DNA of 64,000 nt from contig JAECYW010000005.1 in assembly GCA_023014335.1 (NCBI GenBank), positions 2,666,001 to 2,730,000 of the forward strand. Direction: 5' to 3'. Made by a program: the position numbers and the translations under genes. The DNA comes from Galerina marginata (taxonomy: Eukaryota > Basidiomycota > Agaricomycetes > Agaricales > Galerinaceae). Of the stretch, positions 23,036-35,531 are shown piece by piece; position 1 is the first letter of the stretch, and each line of letters opens with the position of its first letter. The notes beneath the pieces were generated by a model. That model worked only from the letters and a program-made list of their open reading frames with translations. It was not told where the DNA came from and ran no database searches.

Positions 23036-26000
23036 TTATTGCTTGTAAATAGAGTTGTGGAGGAATGCCGCAAGGCGAAGATATAGAACTCCTATCCACG
23101 CAAACAGCACTACCAATTTTCGCTGTGAAACAACAGCGGATTCTGTAGGATGTTCTGGTGAAGGACCTTCCGAGTTGAAGGTTGCGACGATGGACGGGGT
23201 CGAGTCGTCGTCCTGTCCTTCTCGTTCTTCTACCTCTAAAAGCACCAACTGGAAGTGAAGATAAAGGTCAAGAGGTGGTTCAGGCAGCGTCTATTTCACG
23301 TTATCGTCAGAAAGCCAGAAATAAATCGATAAAAGTTTATCCGTACCTCCAACCATCCTATGATAGACCTAAAGGAACCGCTGTGCGGACGCGAATCCCC
23401 AATAAACGATTGAGAAGAGAGAAGGCGAAGCTTTGCGAATATCTTTTGGCTGGGGCCAGCTCGCATCAAATACGATATCCAGTGTGTTCTTGCATAGAAT
23501 CTCTTGTATGATTCGATCCTAGCAATGAACCAATGAGATCAACCAGAAATTTCAAAGCCAAGAAAACATACGAGTCTTTCTGAATATCTACTCTCAGGTC
23601 CAGACAACGATCTAACCAGAACTCAGCAAGTTGCGAGTGGAATGTATCAGGGGGAAGATAAAGTTTTCCAGCCCTCCGTTGGTCCGTAAGATGTTCGCAG
23701 AGCGATGAATGAATCGTCCAAACCAACAGGAAATCATGCGATAGCCCGACGATCTTGACATTTTCTGGGCCAGTATGCGAGGCGGCCGCCTCAGTTACAT
23801 CAAAAATGGGTGGGTCAAAAATTCTCCGACTTAACCAGGCGTCGTTTGCAATCTCGGAAAGTAAATGTGGTCGAAGGCTAACCACGCCGCCGCTTGGAGA
23901 TCTCTCGACAGACAGGATCTGCCCATATATCCTATCGATGACTCGATCGAGTTCCTTTTCAAGAGTTTGATGCGTTCGTAGTAGCCGAATGGTCTGTTTC
24001 GGGGAAAGGACTTAGTACAAGAGGGGATTTTGAACGTAATCAAAGAAACATGCCTTTTGTTGCCTCTGCACCCATCGAAGTACATGCAAGATGTAGGACC
24101 AGGTGGAACCGGAACCGGAACGAGGTTCATACAATGCCGGTTGATAGAACGTGACAGTGTTCAAGTAATTCACGAAAGGCCAGATGGCATTTTCGATGTA
24201 TATGGTATCGTCGGAATGCACGATGTCAGTCACAAAAAAATGGTGACCTATGCGTCTATTTGACGGGATAAGTTGTGCAATGAAACGGCGTAACCATGGC
24301 GCTACTCACGAATCGTCTGAATTGTCCCAACTTTGGAGAGATGGCACTTTTGCGAAGGTGATCCGAGGGTCAAACGTAATCGACAAATTGCGCTGGCAAA
24401 TGGCAAGATGAAGAGGCTTCGGGTCACGATAATGTTGACCAGATCGACCTTGATCGCAAAGATAATCGATGAGATGAGGGTTAAGAGATACACCATCGTC
24501 GTGGAGGTTCAAAAACTGCTTGTTGCGTTGCAGAAGACCCGCCAAGTGACTAGCACCTATACCAAAAAGATATCGCACCTCCGAAATATTCAGACAGCTT
24601 CCATGTGGCACAACCAAAAGGCCAGGAACAGATTCTATCAAATCTGTGAGGTCTCTTGATCCAGAGAGTGCAAAGTTGTAGCAGAGGTCGAGAATAGCGC
24701 GATAGCGTGACAAAATGCTCAACAGCTCGTCGTCCACGACTTTATCTGGGTCCATCGCATAGCTTTTTGTGTGCTTCAAAGTCTTATCCGCGCCATGCGT
24801 CAAGTGAAAGAGTGAATGCCTGGCCTTGTTCCACTTCCGCTCTGTGTATGACATATGCTGATGAAAGGAGGTGAGCAAGGTTTCGATACGAGATATCGCC
24901 AAGGATCTATTACTAACCACGAGAACAGTCATTGCACAATGCAAAGCGTCAAAGTTGATATCTGATAATGGGCGGTTGACCCAAAACTCCTTTTCATAGT
25001 CCAGTAGGTTCTGCGTTGTTCGATTTCGAATGGCTTCAGAAGAAGTCCAGAAGTGCTGAGATAGATGAGACTTTAAGTACCACCAAGTTTGAGGATGTCG
25101 AGGCTGTCGAACGTTGAGTCTTCATATCTTTAATTATTTCTCCAGAATAAATATATATATTGGATGAGTCACATACCTTTTGTGATGCGATATGCATTTA
25201 GTGAGGAGCGCAAAACTGTGGATCGTCACTTCAGCACGATATTCTTCAAGCGCAATGTAATATGGGCCCGAACGACCTTCGTCGGTAAGGTAGTCATGAA
25301 ACGAGGCATGCAGGACACGAAGTCCGTATTCTTCGCCGGGGTCGGAAGAGTCGCCGCCTTGCGAATTCGTGGTTTCTAAATCGGGAAAGCGGATTAACGA
25401 ATGGAGCCCGCGCAAGACTAGCGATACTTCGCCTTCTTTCATACTGAGAAGGTCCTCAATAACTGAAGGAGGCTGCGGACAATGGAGAGCAAGGATGAAT
25501 CCCAGCACGCGAATGAGAGTGCGGGGATGAGGATAGGTTGCGAGAATTTGGGAGTAAAGACGATCCAGATCCGAGAATGGTGTTGCTTGTGAAGGAGCGG
25601 GCTCCAAGACAATGTCAAGTTGTGTTGTTGGGTGATAAAACTCGTCTCCGACGAATTTAAGCACAGTTGCTGCGTAAATGAATTGTCCAGAGGCTTTTTG
25701 AACAAGGAGATCGATGACGCATTCTGCTGGCCATGGTTTCGTTACTTCTGCCATTAACTGTGGGTTTCTTTCATATATCTCCTTGAAACCGTCACGGAGA
25801 AACATTTCGATATCCCGGTTCGGTTGGAATGATTCATCTAAAAGTATTCGACGGGTCGTAGTGTAGAAAGACGTCCGATCGAAGACATCCCGTATATGAG
25901 CTTCTGGGCGGCTTGCTATCAAAAATCGGAGCGATAGCCCGTGGACCATCAGGGCTTCATGAATGAGGGTAAGAACAAGCTTTTGTGATTCGTGTCCTTC

Positions 26001-26663
26001 ACATTCATCCAGTCCATCAATAATCACTGTTGCAGTGTGATAGGGTGCGTCATACTTCCTAAATGGTTCAATGATCAGCGTTTGCATCTGGATGGCGATA
26101 GATTTTGTGTGCAAAGTAGGATTTGAGCGCATAGCGTTGTCGATGTGGGTTCGTAGTCCTGGAATGTTGAGGGCAAGTTGATAGGCAATCGTCGAGAATA
26201 AATAATGTGCTTGATCCCGGCCAACTTTTCCCCTTAAAAAGAAGAAACTTCCTCCAAAATAACCCTCAGCGTAACACTGTTCTGCGATGGACTGCAGTAT
26301 GGCTGTTTTCCCGACACCAGCGGACCCATAAAGCCAGAGAATAGAGGACGTCGGATTTGGGTTCCGTATCCAATTCATGATAAGTTTGCGAACTTTTACT
26401 CGGGTTTCCGGGTGGCATTTGGGAGGAGGATAATGCTCAGATGAATCGTGGATGGCTCCAACAGAGACTACTTGACCGAGAGCATGAAGTCCTGAAGTGC
26501 GATAAACAAGATGAGGCAGGACTAATTCCAGAAACCAATCGCGTAACTCACCTAGTTCTGCATCATGATTGTGCAAGTTCCCCTGAATGTGATAATGGAT
26601 ACCTCCCTTAACATCGTTGAAGGTGCCCCCAGACACGTTAAGAGTAGTGGCAGCAGGCAACAT
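23036..26663 (-). CDS. Large NACHT/STAND NTPase with C-terminal membrane segment
   Basis: Six exons: 26663-25177, 25119-24310, 24255-24072, 23993-23572, 23518-23347, 23290-23036; 1109 aa. The start MLPAATTLNVSGGTFNDV is the standard lead of mushroom NACHT proteins; an in-frame ATG-equivalent at 26744 would add 27 residues. Motifs: HDSSEHYPPPKCHPETR, Walker A GSAGVGKT (~113-120), Walker B TVIIDGLDEC (~220), FLIASRPEAHIRDVF, then KPWPAECVIDLLVQKASGQFIYAATVLKFV. The region after ~600 is helical without obvious repeats. The last exon ends with one hydrophobic stretch (LVVLFAWIGVLYLRLAAFL), suggesting tail anchoring. Introns are 54-78 nt; that at 23994-24071 has a TACTAAG branch site. By family it is an NLR-like switch ATPase; the trigger and effector are unknown. 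Confidence 0.8.
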
Positions 26664-26744
26664 CTTTGGGAATTCTCTCCTGACATAGACCCCTGGATAA
26701 TAGGCGTCGGAGAGATCCCGTAATGCGTTTTTCAATACCTGCAA

Positions 26745-27723
26745 AAATTGCCAAGTTTAACGGGTCGTTGATAGTACGAGCCAGAAAAACATGGCATATA
26801 CTCGAGTAATAGAAGATACTACAAATTGAGGTTGTGTAAGGTGAGGGTTGGGAGCAGAAACGTGCCCAGTGCTGATGTGACATGCATCACCCTTTGCCGA
26901 CGCTATCACGACTTGCTCTGTGCCTCCTACCTCTAACTGACGAGCAAGGACGACGAACTTCTGCTTCTTGCCCATGACCGAAGCTCTTATCCTTGGATAG
27001 GCATTGACCTGGGTTATGCTATCACCGGCCCATAAGTAGTAGTAAGTATCTCCAAGGATCTTTGGAATTGAAAGTCTATTGGTCGGATTCCAAGAAAGCG
27101 TATCACGAGGCTCTTGGAGCTCAGAACCTCTCTGGACTCAAGTGGATAGGATACGGCTTGCATCACGCTAGTCTGGTGCTCTGTGGCTACATTTTGGCTG
27201 TTCAGTCTCGAAGAATCGACAGTGGCGTTTTTTTTTGCAACTGGGATGCTCTCGGTCACTCTGCACCAACCTCGGGCCATCGAAATGTTTCCTCATACGT
27301 ATACGTAGATTCCAAAATCTCGAAGGCCACCGAACCATTGTAGGCTGCCCCTTTGTGGAAACGAGGAGGTTGAAAACTTATGGGCCCGACCAAATCTTTC
27401 TGGCATCGAGGCTCATAGATTCGAATTCAGAATATTTGCCACCAGATGTGGAAATGATCCTCCCTTTTTCTTGCCAAGATAGACGAGACTCATTGGCGGC
27501 CGTCACCCCTCCGACAAACGCTTAGAGAGGCCTGAATTTTATTTTTGGTGGGCTAAACTTCTATCGCATTCCTGGCCACTTTCTAACGACATATTTATTC
27601 AGCGCCAAGCTAGGAGCGGCTGACTTAGAGGACAACCCAGCGATTAAATTTGAGTCCCAATCACCACCACGGGCTGACTTATTCCTACACTGCGCTGGCT
27701 GACTATTTTCCATGACTATCGAC
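26745..27723. other. Intergenic, no gene seen
   Basis: About 1 kb between the second NACHT gene and the tyrosinase. Several frames of 60-95 codons exist on both strands but none shows a family motif or splice logic. Confidence 0.4.
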
Positions 27724-27724
27724 G

Positions 27725-27732
27725 TATAAATA
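27725..27732 (+). promoter_or_regulatory. TATA box of the tyrosinase gene
   Basis: TATAAATA lies 58 bp before the ATG at 27790, a normal distance for a strong fungal promoter. Confidence 0.55.
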
Positions 27733-27789
27733 GGCTTCCCACTTGACCTCGTCTTATTGCCGCTCCAACGCACGCCCCGATTTCTACTG

Positions 27790-29074
27790 ATGCTTTCGAC
27801 TACCCCTGCTTTCTTTGCTTTGGTCCTTATCGGCACCTTTTTCCTTACACCCGTGAAGGCTCAATGCGATTCCATCCTCGAGCGCCGTGAATGGTTCGTG
27901 TTTTGATACTGTTTCTCTCTTCTTGATTATAACCTCGTCATTTTTCAGGAGGACGCTAAACGACACCGAGAAGGCCAGCTACATTAACGCAGTTAAATGT
28001 CTTCAAGCGCATCCTGCCCTGGATCCTCCCATCGAGGGTGCCGTATCGCGATTCGACGAGTTTCAAGCGTATCACATGAAGGTTGCGGACGACGTTCATG
28101 CTGTTGTATGTCCCTTTCTCTTGCTTGTACCTTAAGACGATTTACTTATTTCCGAGCTCTTAGGGCGAGTTCCTCCCTTGGCACCGGCTTTACCTGAAGA
28201 ACTACGAAAACGCCCTTCGAAGTGAATGTGGTTATACCGGTGCCGGCCCGTGAGTATCAACTACAGACCACTTCTACCCACTTTTACTAACCCGACGGTC
28301 GAAAGTTACTGGGACTGGACTCAAGACGCGGATGCAACTGGGACGTACGTTCTTTTCTTGATCATACTATTTTTCCATATAAACTGACCACATTCCTAGC
28401 ATCTCCAAATCACCTATCTTCGATCCTGTTACAGGGTTTGGAGGCGACGGCGTGCCAGGAACCTACACACTTCCTCCGTTCGGGAACGACTCTAGGATCA
28501 CGCCCGAAGTCTTCCGCGGATGCGTGCAAGACGGACCCTTCGCCAATTACACGCTCAACCTCGGTCCAGGAAAACTCATCACTCAGCACTGCCTTGTCCG
28601 AGGTTTCCAAGACTCGTTCTCGAGGTATCTTACCAGTGCGGCCGTTGCCAACGCGACGAACCTACCGACCTTCGATGACTTCCGCAAAGAAGTGGAGGGA
28701 CACCCCTTCACGGATGATTTTAGGGTGCACGACGGAGGGCATGTCGCTGTCGGTGGCGAGATGAGCAACTTCTTTTCGAGCCCAGGAGGTATGTCTACTA
28801 GACGTGTTCCGTGTCTGAAAGCCTGCTAATGCATCGTAATAAAGACCCCCTCTTCTTTTTGCACCACGCCAATATTGATCGCATATGGTCGCAATGGCAG
28901 CAAAAGGACGCTGCTGTTCGGCTATACGAGATCGCTGGACCCGCGACACTTGTCGAGCCTGTCCACAATGTCACCCTTGACTATGCATTGGTTATGGGAA
29001 GTCTCGGGCCCACCCTCCCTATTCGCGACATTATGGACATCTCCAGCAAACCTTCTTGTTATGCCTACATATAA
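27790..29074 (+). CDS. Secreted short-form tyrosinase / copper oxidase
   Basis: Exons 27790-27893, 27949-28105, 28164-28249, 28306-28344, 28400-28788, 28845-29074; 334 aa. Type-3 copper enzymes hydroxylate monophenols and/or oxidise diphenols to quinones. The N-terminal ~25 residues are a signal peptide ending VKA-QC. CuA ligands: YHMKVADDVH, then GEFLPWHRLYLKNYE; then PYWDWTQD; CuB: VHDGGH and DPLFFLHHANIDRIW. All six copper histidines appear present. The protein stops ~60 residues after CuB and has no C-terminal lid domain as in mushroom PPO3/AbPPO4, so it belongs to the short secreted class. Five introns, 55-58 nt, all in phase. Confidence 0.9.
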
Positions 29075-29625
29075 GGACGCCTTCTCCGGGGCGACGACTC
29101 TCACAGTCTTTACAACATTCGGCATTAAAACCATCATCATTCTTTATATTTCGTTCTTTCAACCCATTTTTCGGCGGTTTTTCGTTCTTTACCGCCACGA
29201 TTAAAGGAAGACTTTTCGTTCTTCTCCCTCCTTCGTTTGTTTGGATCCCTTTTCTGGCTTCATTTCACCACCCAACCACAACTTCAATTTTATTCTACGC
29301 AGCATTAGCGCAGATATCTTGTCTCTCAAATGAAATAAAACATTTTCCGCCAGCCTGATCGTGTTTGGTTTCTCTGTGACGCATGAGGATTTTGCTAACT
29401 GGGAGTTGAAATTGCTGATCTGTCCTTGTGAAATTATCGCCGACATTCTTATCCTAAGCTTGATACTAAGATGCATCTTGCCGCATTAAATATCAATCAC
29501 ATATCTATCGATATGATACTGTTTATTAACGAACCAACTTGCCGTAGACTAACTATAGATGTCCGTCTCAAGGGTAGTGTCCGTCGAGTAGAACCAGTCA
29601 TACTCTAATAGCCCGATCTTCTCCT
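29075..29625. other. Convergent intergenic region
   Basis: 3' flanks of the tyrosinase (+) and the RTA1-like gene (-). T-rich stretches, no supported gene. Confidence 0.4.
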
Positions 29626-31009
29626 TCAAACATTGATGTCGTCCAGCCTTTTTCCCTGTTCTTGAGAAGGGAGGAGCCTTCCGGGATGGAAAAAATTCAA
29701 AGTGTATATAGCTAAAATAATCATCGCACCATCGAGGACGTCTGCAATGACGGTCAACATGATGAAGGAAAACACGCAAAAGAGAAACAACGCACTGAAA
29801 TACACCTGAGTATGAATGATTCTCCCGGTCCAGCCATCGGCGAGTTCTGCAATCCGGTAGATCGACCTTCAATAACGGGTCAAAAACACCACTCGAGGAT
29901 AAGACAACCAGGGATTATTCTCACCGGATGAAGAAGCATGTGGTGCTAAAAGCAAGCGCAAAAGACATCTTCTTGACATTTGGAGTAAGCTCCCCTCGGT
30001 CAGCTTTGTCGTTCCGAACGTCCATCCTGGCAGAAAAGGGGGCGTCCATGTGATATCGCAAGAAAAACTCGATGGCGCAGGCAGCGTAGACGAGAATTAT
30101 AACTGTGAACCAAACATTGATCAGGAAAAATTAAGGCTCCAGAAGCGGGGAAACTCACTCAGTTGGAACACGATACCAAATAGCATGATATGAGCGCCCT
30201 AGCAGAAATTCAAAATCAATGAAAAGAAGCAGGCGGGAAGGAAGGCCCTGCGCATACCTTTTCAGCGCCTTTGTCATCCTGAGCAGTCGCTGCTATTCCT
30301 CCTCCGGCACCTTGGACAAATAGAGCTATTACATCCTGGATTACTCGAAATGAGCCAAGGAAACAAAAAAATTTTACAGAAAACGCACGGAGCTGCAAAA
30401 TAACACGGTGTCTGTCGTAATGTTGCTTAGACTTGGCTGTGCAAGCAGGAATATAATGCCAAAACTTACACCACTTCGGGGTCAACCGGCTGTACGATGG
30501 GCCGAGTATCTTAATTATTTCTTCCAGAATCACAAAACTTGCAGCCAACAAGGGTGTAGGAGCAACGATGGTGCAAGTGATTCTGCAAATTCAAAGAAAT
30601 TCAAAGGGTGTCAGTCTTCGGAATCACTGTGACCATTTATAAAAACTGACTCTATCTGAAAAGGGATTGATGCAAGTGGTGAGAACGACGACCAGAGTCG
30701 CCCAGACCACCCCAGGAGCTCGATGATTCCACATAGACACGCCGTGCCCAGGAGCCACCGCATGCGGAACTTTAATGCCTGTACGCTATGAACGACTGTT
30801 CTGAGCGTAAGCGAACGATACGAGCGTCCTGAAATCGGGAGATTCCACCGACCTGTAGAAGCGAGGAAGAGCAATAGGAAGATAATTGCAACTGCTCGGG
30901 AGGGTATATAGCCATAGAGCGCCGTGTCGGGTAAAGTTTCGACGACTGTAACGACGGCTGTCAACAACGCACAGAGGTAAAACAAAATCACCAAGCCCAC
31001 CTGTTCCAT
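29626..31009 (-). CDS. RTA1-type seven-helix membrane protein (lipid-translocating exporter family)
   Basis: Nine exons: 31009-30853, 30795-30651, 30582-30470, 30392-30378, 30343-30258, 30198-30159, 30102-29925, 29866-29796, 29741-29626; 306 aa. RTA1-like proteins are fungal seven-TM proteins tied to resistance against toxic lipids and azole-like drugs. Family signatures: YGYIPSRA, VVHSVQALKFR, CGIIELLGWSGRLWSS, CTIVAPTPLLAASFVILEEI, GPSYSRLTPKW, DVIALFVQGAGGGIA, GIVFQL, then IYRIAELADGWTGRI and LDGAMIILAIYTLNFFHPG. Exon 4 is only 15 nt and the intron after it 34 nt; this model aligns residue for residue with the family, but skipping exon 4 is the alternative. The start could also be ATG 31022, with a 43-nt intron replacing the first ~14 codons. 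Confidence 0.82.
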
Positions 31010-31022
31010 TGTTGCCAGACAT

Positions 31023-32522
31023 GGTTAGTCAAGAAATATGCAGATGTGATACTGAGGTCTTCGTCTTCGGACAAGTCGTCGTTTTATACTTTTCGAAAGC
31101 GACCGCCGTAGAGCCTGAAACCTTGTCAGTGTGTCTGCTTCCCAACAACAGTGAAGTAGAACATGGCGCGCAGTAGGCGGGGCGATGTCCGTTTCTAGAC
31201 TGTCCATCACGCCAGTCCTCAAAAATAAATCGACGCAGTCAATTATCTCCGGAAAACCTTGCGAAACTTGTCCTCGATTCAAGCGCAGTCGAGTCATACA
31301 AACGCTTTGTCGTCCTTGAATTATGGGCAGCCGAATCTGTGTGGTAAATTGAATGAGAGCTTGAACTTCTTTTTTATAATAAAATACATACTGTACAACG
31401 ATCCAAATGGATTCTGCATTTCTGAATTTTGAAGGAGTAACACGATGGATCCTGCGATGAATAGGGATTTACACCGAAAGAAATCCTCCTCATACACTAG
31501 GGCACTGAGCACTCTTCGAGGAGGCATCACATTGGAGAATGACAAGCTTCCCCACATTCCACAGTCGATTGCGATGCCACTGCCACTCCGGGCCTTTCAA
31601 ACAAGGCTGTGGCGTTCATCAAAGTTGGGTACCTCCTCCAAGCTCGTATAATCATCGCTTTGATATGTACTTACGCAGCAGGAGGAGTGGATTTCTGATT
31701 GATAACGAAGTCGTATATCAAACGAAGAGATTTTGAACGGACTGAGGTCACTGAACCTTCAATCTGCGAACAAGTAGTAAATGACGTCCAGAGTGAGTCG
31801 GACCCGGGTTATGTTTACCTATCTCAGTCCAGACAGGATCGAATTCATAACAGCGACGAAGTTGACTGAAAGAAAAGGATGACATGCAGCCCCGTGAACC
31901 TGACCAGCAATTTGGAAATGAAGTTGACCGAAAGGCAGTAAAGCGGCCTTTCGGAGGTTTAAATTTCAGTGGCGAATTTGTCCCCCGACGAGCAGCGACA
32001 AACTCCGATGCAGACCGGCGCTTGCTGCAATCAAACAAGCATATACTCGTATGTACCGATATTGCCTCTTGTGCTCTATCACAAGCCGTTTAATAAGCCT
32101 TTTGATTTTTCCATTTTCAGCGGACAGTAATGATAACCAAGACCAAAATTTACCAAGTTGCGATGCAATAACCTCAAGGGTTGTTAAAGGACAAAGGAGG
32201 CTAGCCTCTACCCAGATTCTGCTTCTGAGCTTACAGTCGTTGCGCTTCCTGTCCAAAAGGGAAGATACTGAGTCGACTAGCTATATGAAGCCTTTTTCAC
32301 GAGTTGAATATAATAAACACCTCAAATCAACCTCAAGTTCATTGTCTTATTTATGATTGCTTCAGAAGAGTATCCATGCAACAAATAATTGATTGATTTG
32401 GCGTTGGGTAAGATATGCTACATATTATTCCATGTGCTTTGAGGATGCGTTGTGTATATTCGATTCTTGGCCGTTATCTAAACAGGAGCAAAGGCGACGC
32501 CAGGCTCCTCTATCGAGGCGAT
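31023..32522. other. Intergenic, no supported gene
   Basis: 1.5 kb. The first part is the RTA1 promoter. Frames at 31025-31297 (-), 31445-31736 (+), 31748-32256 (-) and 31884-32356 (+) were examined; none has recognisable domains or consistent splicing. Confidence 0.4.
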
Positions 32523-32980
32523 TCAGACGCTGCGGTTGATGTCCTGTTGGGCCTCTCCCTTGTCGTGACGGGCATTTCCTAACAATTTCCGCATTAGTAA
32601 ATTAGTTATGGGAGAAGTAAATGAGAAGATCTTACCTTGCGCTTGTTGCGACTTATCTCCAGTCACAGCACCGACGATGGAGTCTTTCTTGCCGCCGACG
32701 CGGTCTACTGCTCCCTCAGCGTAACCCTTGGCTTGCGCAGCCTTGTACTCGCCCTCGCCAGCGGCGTGCTCTTCTTTGCCGGACTGCTGCCACGAAGTGG
32801 CGCCGGTAAGGTTGCCGATGGTCTCTACGACGGTGCCCTTGGTGGAGTGGAATTGACCGGTGGTCTTGCTATAATAATGAACACCAAGTCAACACGACTG
32901 TACAACAGACAGAAGACATGAAAAAAAAGGACGAACTTGGGCTCGCCGGAAGCGGTGTTGCTAGCAGATTGAGATGCCAT
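32523..32980 (-). CDS. CsbD-like / Hmp1-type small stress protein, copy 1
   Basis: Exons 32980-32937, 32868-32636, 32578-32523; 110 aa. It resembles the fungal 'mismatched base pair and cruciform DNA recognition' protein Hmp1 and the bacterial CsbD family. Motifs: [67 protein letters not shown]. Hydrophilic, Gly/Ala/Lys-rich and probably flexible; such proteins are stress induced. Exon lengths 1 and 2 (44 and 233 nt) are identical to those of the divergent paralogue at 33455, and the proteins are mostly identical. DNA binding is by family only. Confidence 0.88.
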
Positions 32981-33068
32981 TATAATGTGATTGGTTAAGT
33001 GGGTTGGTTGGTTGGTATGAAAGTTGGGATGAAAAATTGAATGACTTTCGATCGATGTTTAAACCTCC

Positions 33069-33076
33069 TTATATAT
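33069..33076 (-). promoter_or_regulatory. TATA-like element for CsbD/Hmp1 copy 1
   Basis: ATATATAAG on the minus strand, ~90 bp before the start codon at 32980. It mirrors the element of the divergent copy. Confidence 0.5.
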
Positions 33077-33347
33077 GAATTCCGAAGCCTTGTTATGGAC
33101 GAACGATGACAAAATTTCCAAGTCCAGCATGACTAGTGTAACAAGGCTACTGACGACATGGAGCGGAAGAGCGTCATGCAGTGAAGCCGTTGAGTGGCGC
33201 AGGGTGTTTCGTCATACGCGTCATGCCAAGCAGATGGCTATGTTTAGAATAGGCGCTCTTCCCTTTTCGGTATTCTTTGGCTCAGGCGCTTGCACGCGTC
33301 ATAATAGGTAAACGATGACATCATCAAAATAGGTCGTCTGGAAAATG

Positions 33348-33356
33348 TATATAAAC
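33348..33356 (+). promoter_or_regulatory. TATA-like element for CsbD/Hmp1 copy 2
   Basis: TATATAAACC begins at ~33348, ~105 bp before the start codon at 33455. The short leader between is C/A-rich. Confidence 0.5.
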
Positions 33357-33454
33357 CAAACGATTGCTCCAAGTTAATCATTAAAAACCCAATTCAACGA
33401 TCAGCACTACCACCTCAATCACACCACAACTTTCTCATAATCTCCACTTTAATA

Positions 33455-33907
33455 ATGGCATCTCAATCCGTTAATAACACCGCTTCCGGCGAGCCCAAGT
33501 TCGTGATATTATATTTTTTCCCATGAACCCGCACTGACATACTTTACTTCCAATAGCAAGACCACCGGTCAATACCACTCCGTCAAGGGCACCGTCGTAG
33601 AAACCATCGGCAACGTCACCGGAGCCACTTCATGGCAGCAATCCGGCAAGGAGGAGCACGCAGCTGGTGAGGCCGAGTACAACGCCGCCCAAGCCAAAGG
33701 CTATGTCGAAGGCACCGCCGACCGCATCACGGGCAAGAAGGACTCCGTTGTCGGAGCTCTTACTGGTGACAAGGCTCAGCAGGCGTCTGGTGGGTATTCT
33801 TTCACTCTCATAATTGGATTTTTTTTTCTTACCAAGCATGTCCTTAACTCATAGGCAACGTCCGTGAAACCAAGGGCGAAGCGCAGCAAGAGGCCAACAA
33901 GTTTTAA
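33455..33907 (+). CDS. CsbD-like / Hmp1-type small stress protein, copy 2
   Basis: Exons 33455-33498, 33557-33789, 33855-33907; 109 aa. Motifs as in copy 1: [78 protein letters not shown]. The two genes are transcribed away from each other from a 474-bp spacer. Introns sit at the same two positions (58 and 65 nt here), so the pair arose by an inverted duplication. Likely abundant stress-induced, DNA-associated or intrinsically disordered protein. Confidence 0.88.
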
Positions 33908-34038
33908 ATACCCTCCTAGATTTCCTTTACCTTCACCTCCTCGCGCATACTGGAATCAACGATACCTCGACGACAACACTGCAATTCCTATTTAGGGTTC
34001 TGTATTTTTTACCGACATTTTAACATAATACTGGGCCA

Positions 34039-34092
34039 ATAAATCATTCTTTCTCCATAAATCATTCTTTCTCCATAAATCATTCTTTCTCC
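34039..34092. repeat. Three tandem 18-bp repeats
   Basis: ATAAATCATTCTTTCTCC occurs three times head to tail without mismatch (34039-34056, 34057-34074, 34075-34092), ~130 bp after the stop codon of the CsbD-like copy 2, so possibly in its 3' untranslated region. Confidence 0.85.
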
Positions 34093-35531
34093 AACCTTAC
34101 TGAGGATTGAATCGTGAACAATTGAGATTGAACAGTGAATTCCGTTCCGATTTACATACTCGAATCCTTGCAATGCGGAGTGAAATGTCTTTCGCCAAAA
34201 GGTATATGACCAATAGGAACAGTATAGATTGCATCATAGATAGGGTACTACTATGCACAGACAGTCCAACAAGCACTTCGCATAAAAGGAGAAACGGAAG
34301 CGCGTAGAGTATGGTCATATGAGCTTCTAGCTATCAGAGCGGTCATATAGGTAAGATGAGGCGACATGGAGTGGTAACTGGGATAGAGTGTGTGGGGATA
34401 CGATGCGATGCGATGTGGGATAGGATGCGATAGGATGCGATGTGGAATAGGACGGTATGTGGTGGGATCGGACAGGATTGGATGGAATAGTGCGATAGAA
34501 GGGAATATCGTGGAATGGGACGGATAGTATGGAATGTGGTGAAATGGGTCGGAGAGTACGGAATGGACGCTGATGAAATGGGATCTGGATATGCGACGCG
34601 GTGTTTTTTTTGGCTTTTGTTTTTAATGAAATGGGGTGGATGGGATGCACGGGCGTGGGAATACAGGAAAAAGACGAAAGGGCAGACAGTAACAGACACA
34701 GGATACACAGGATGGATGGGAAGACCTTGGAATACACGTAGCTACACATCAGCCTCGAGAGGCACGAAAACCATAGAAGAAAACTGAGAACGCGAACGGA
34801 AGCAGGCTTGAGGATACAACGAGAAGCAAGAGACGAATGGTGATGGGTATCAAAATGAGGGTCGAAAAGAAGTGTCTGCGAATTTTAAGGGGTAGGTTGT
34901 GTGAAACGAACAGAAGTATGTAATGGGCCGTCAAGAGTCGTAAACGTCATGAAAAAGGTGTCCAAAAGAACTTGGGAAGAACGAATATTTGATCAAGTCG
35001 TAAAGGAGGTCGTAATTTAAGACGAGTAGCAGCTCTAACCAGAAAAAAAACCCATGGCAGGGACTCTAAAAGTGACGCTTGCAACGGGTATAATGATGGA
35101 TAATGCAGAAAAATTATGGGTCCAAATGAACATCGAAGAGTTAAAGCGTGCAGGTGATGGGTTGCAACGAAAACGCGAAAACAGACGAGCGGGTGGGCGA
35201 ATGGAGAACACGAAAGCGGAAGATGCGAGATGCGAGAAAGCAAGCCGAAAATAAAGCGATGTCGATAACTTTTGGGTATAGGTTGTGTTGTGACTGTTAT
35301 GTCGCCGGCGATATGTATCCTTGTATCCTTGCTAATAAGGACGAGACGGGGACGATAGAGGTGGCCATGGAATAGTGATGTGGGTGTTGATCATGATTTT
35401 ATTCACGACGAAGGCGGGAGAGAGGGGGTATATATCGCGTATCCCTGTTCGAAGGAGACGACGCTGTTAATTCTGTCTTCTTAATTTGTTTGTGGGCGGT
35501 CGATCGGTGGGTTGTCGGTGGGTCTCGCGCC
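34093..35531. other. Intergenic with degenerate purine-rich minisatellite
   Basis: 34395-34560 is rich in imperfect GATGCGAT / GGATAGGATGCGAT / GGAATGGGAC units, which produce long but meaningless Ser/His/Pro-rich frames on the minus strand (34327-34749). No supported gene between the CsbD-like gene and the first caspase-like gene. Confidence 0.5.

Noticed and set aside
34039..34092. Short direct repeats considered as a CRISPR-like array
   Set aside because: Units are contiguous without spacers and the genome is eukaryotic.
34327..34749. Minus-strand frame of 140 codons, Ser/His/Pro-rich
   Set aside because: Produced by the GATGCGAT-type minisatellite; open in two frames at once, which marks low complexity rather than coding.
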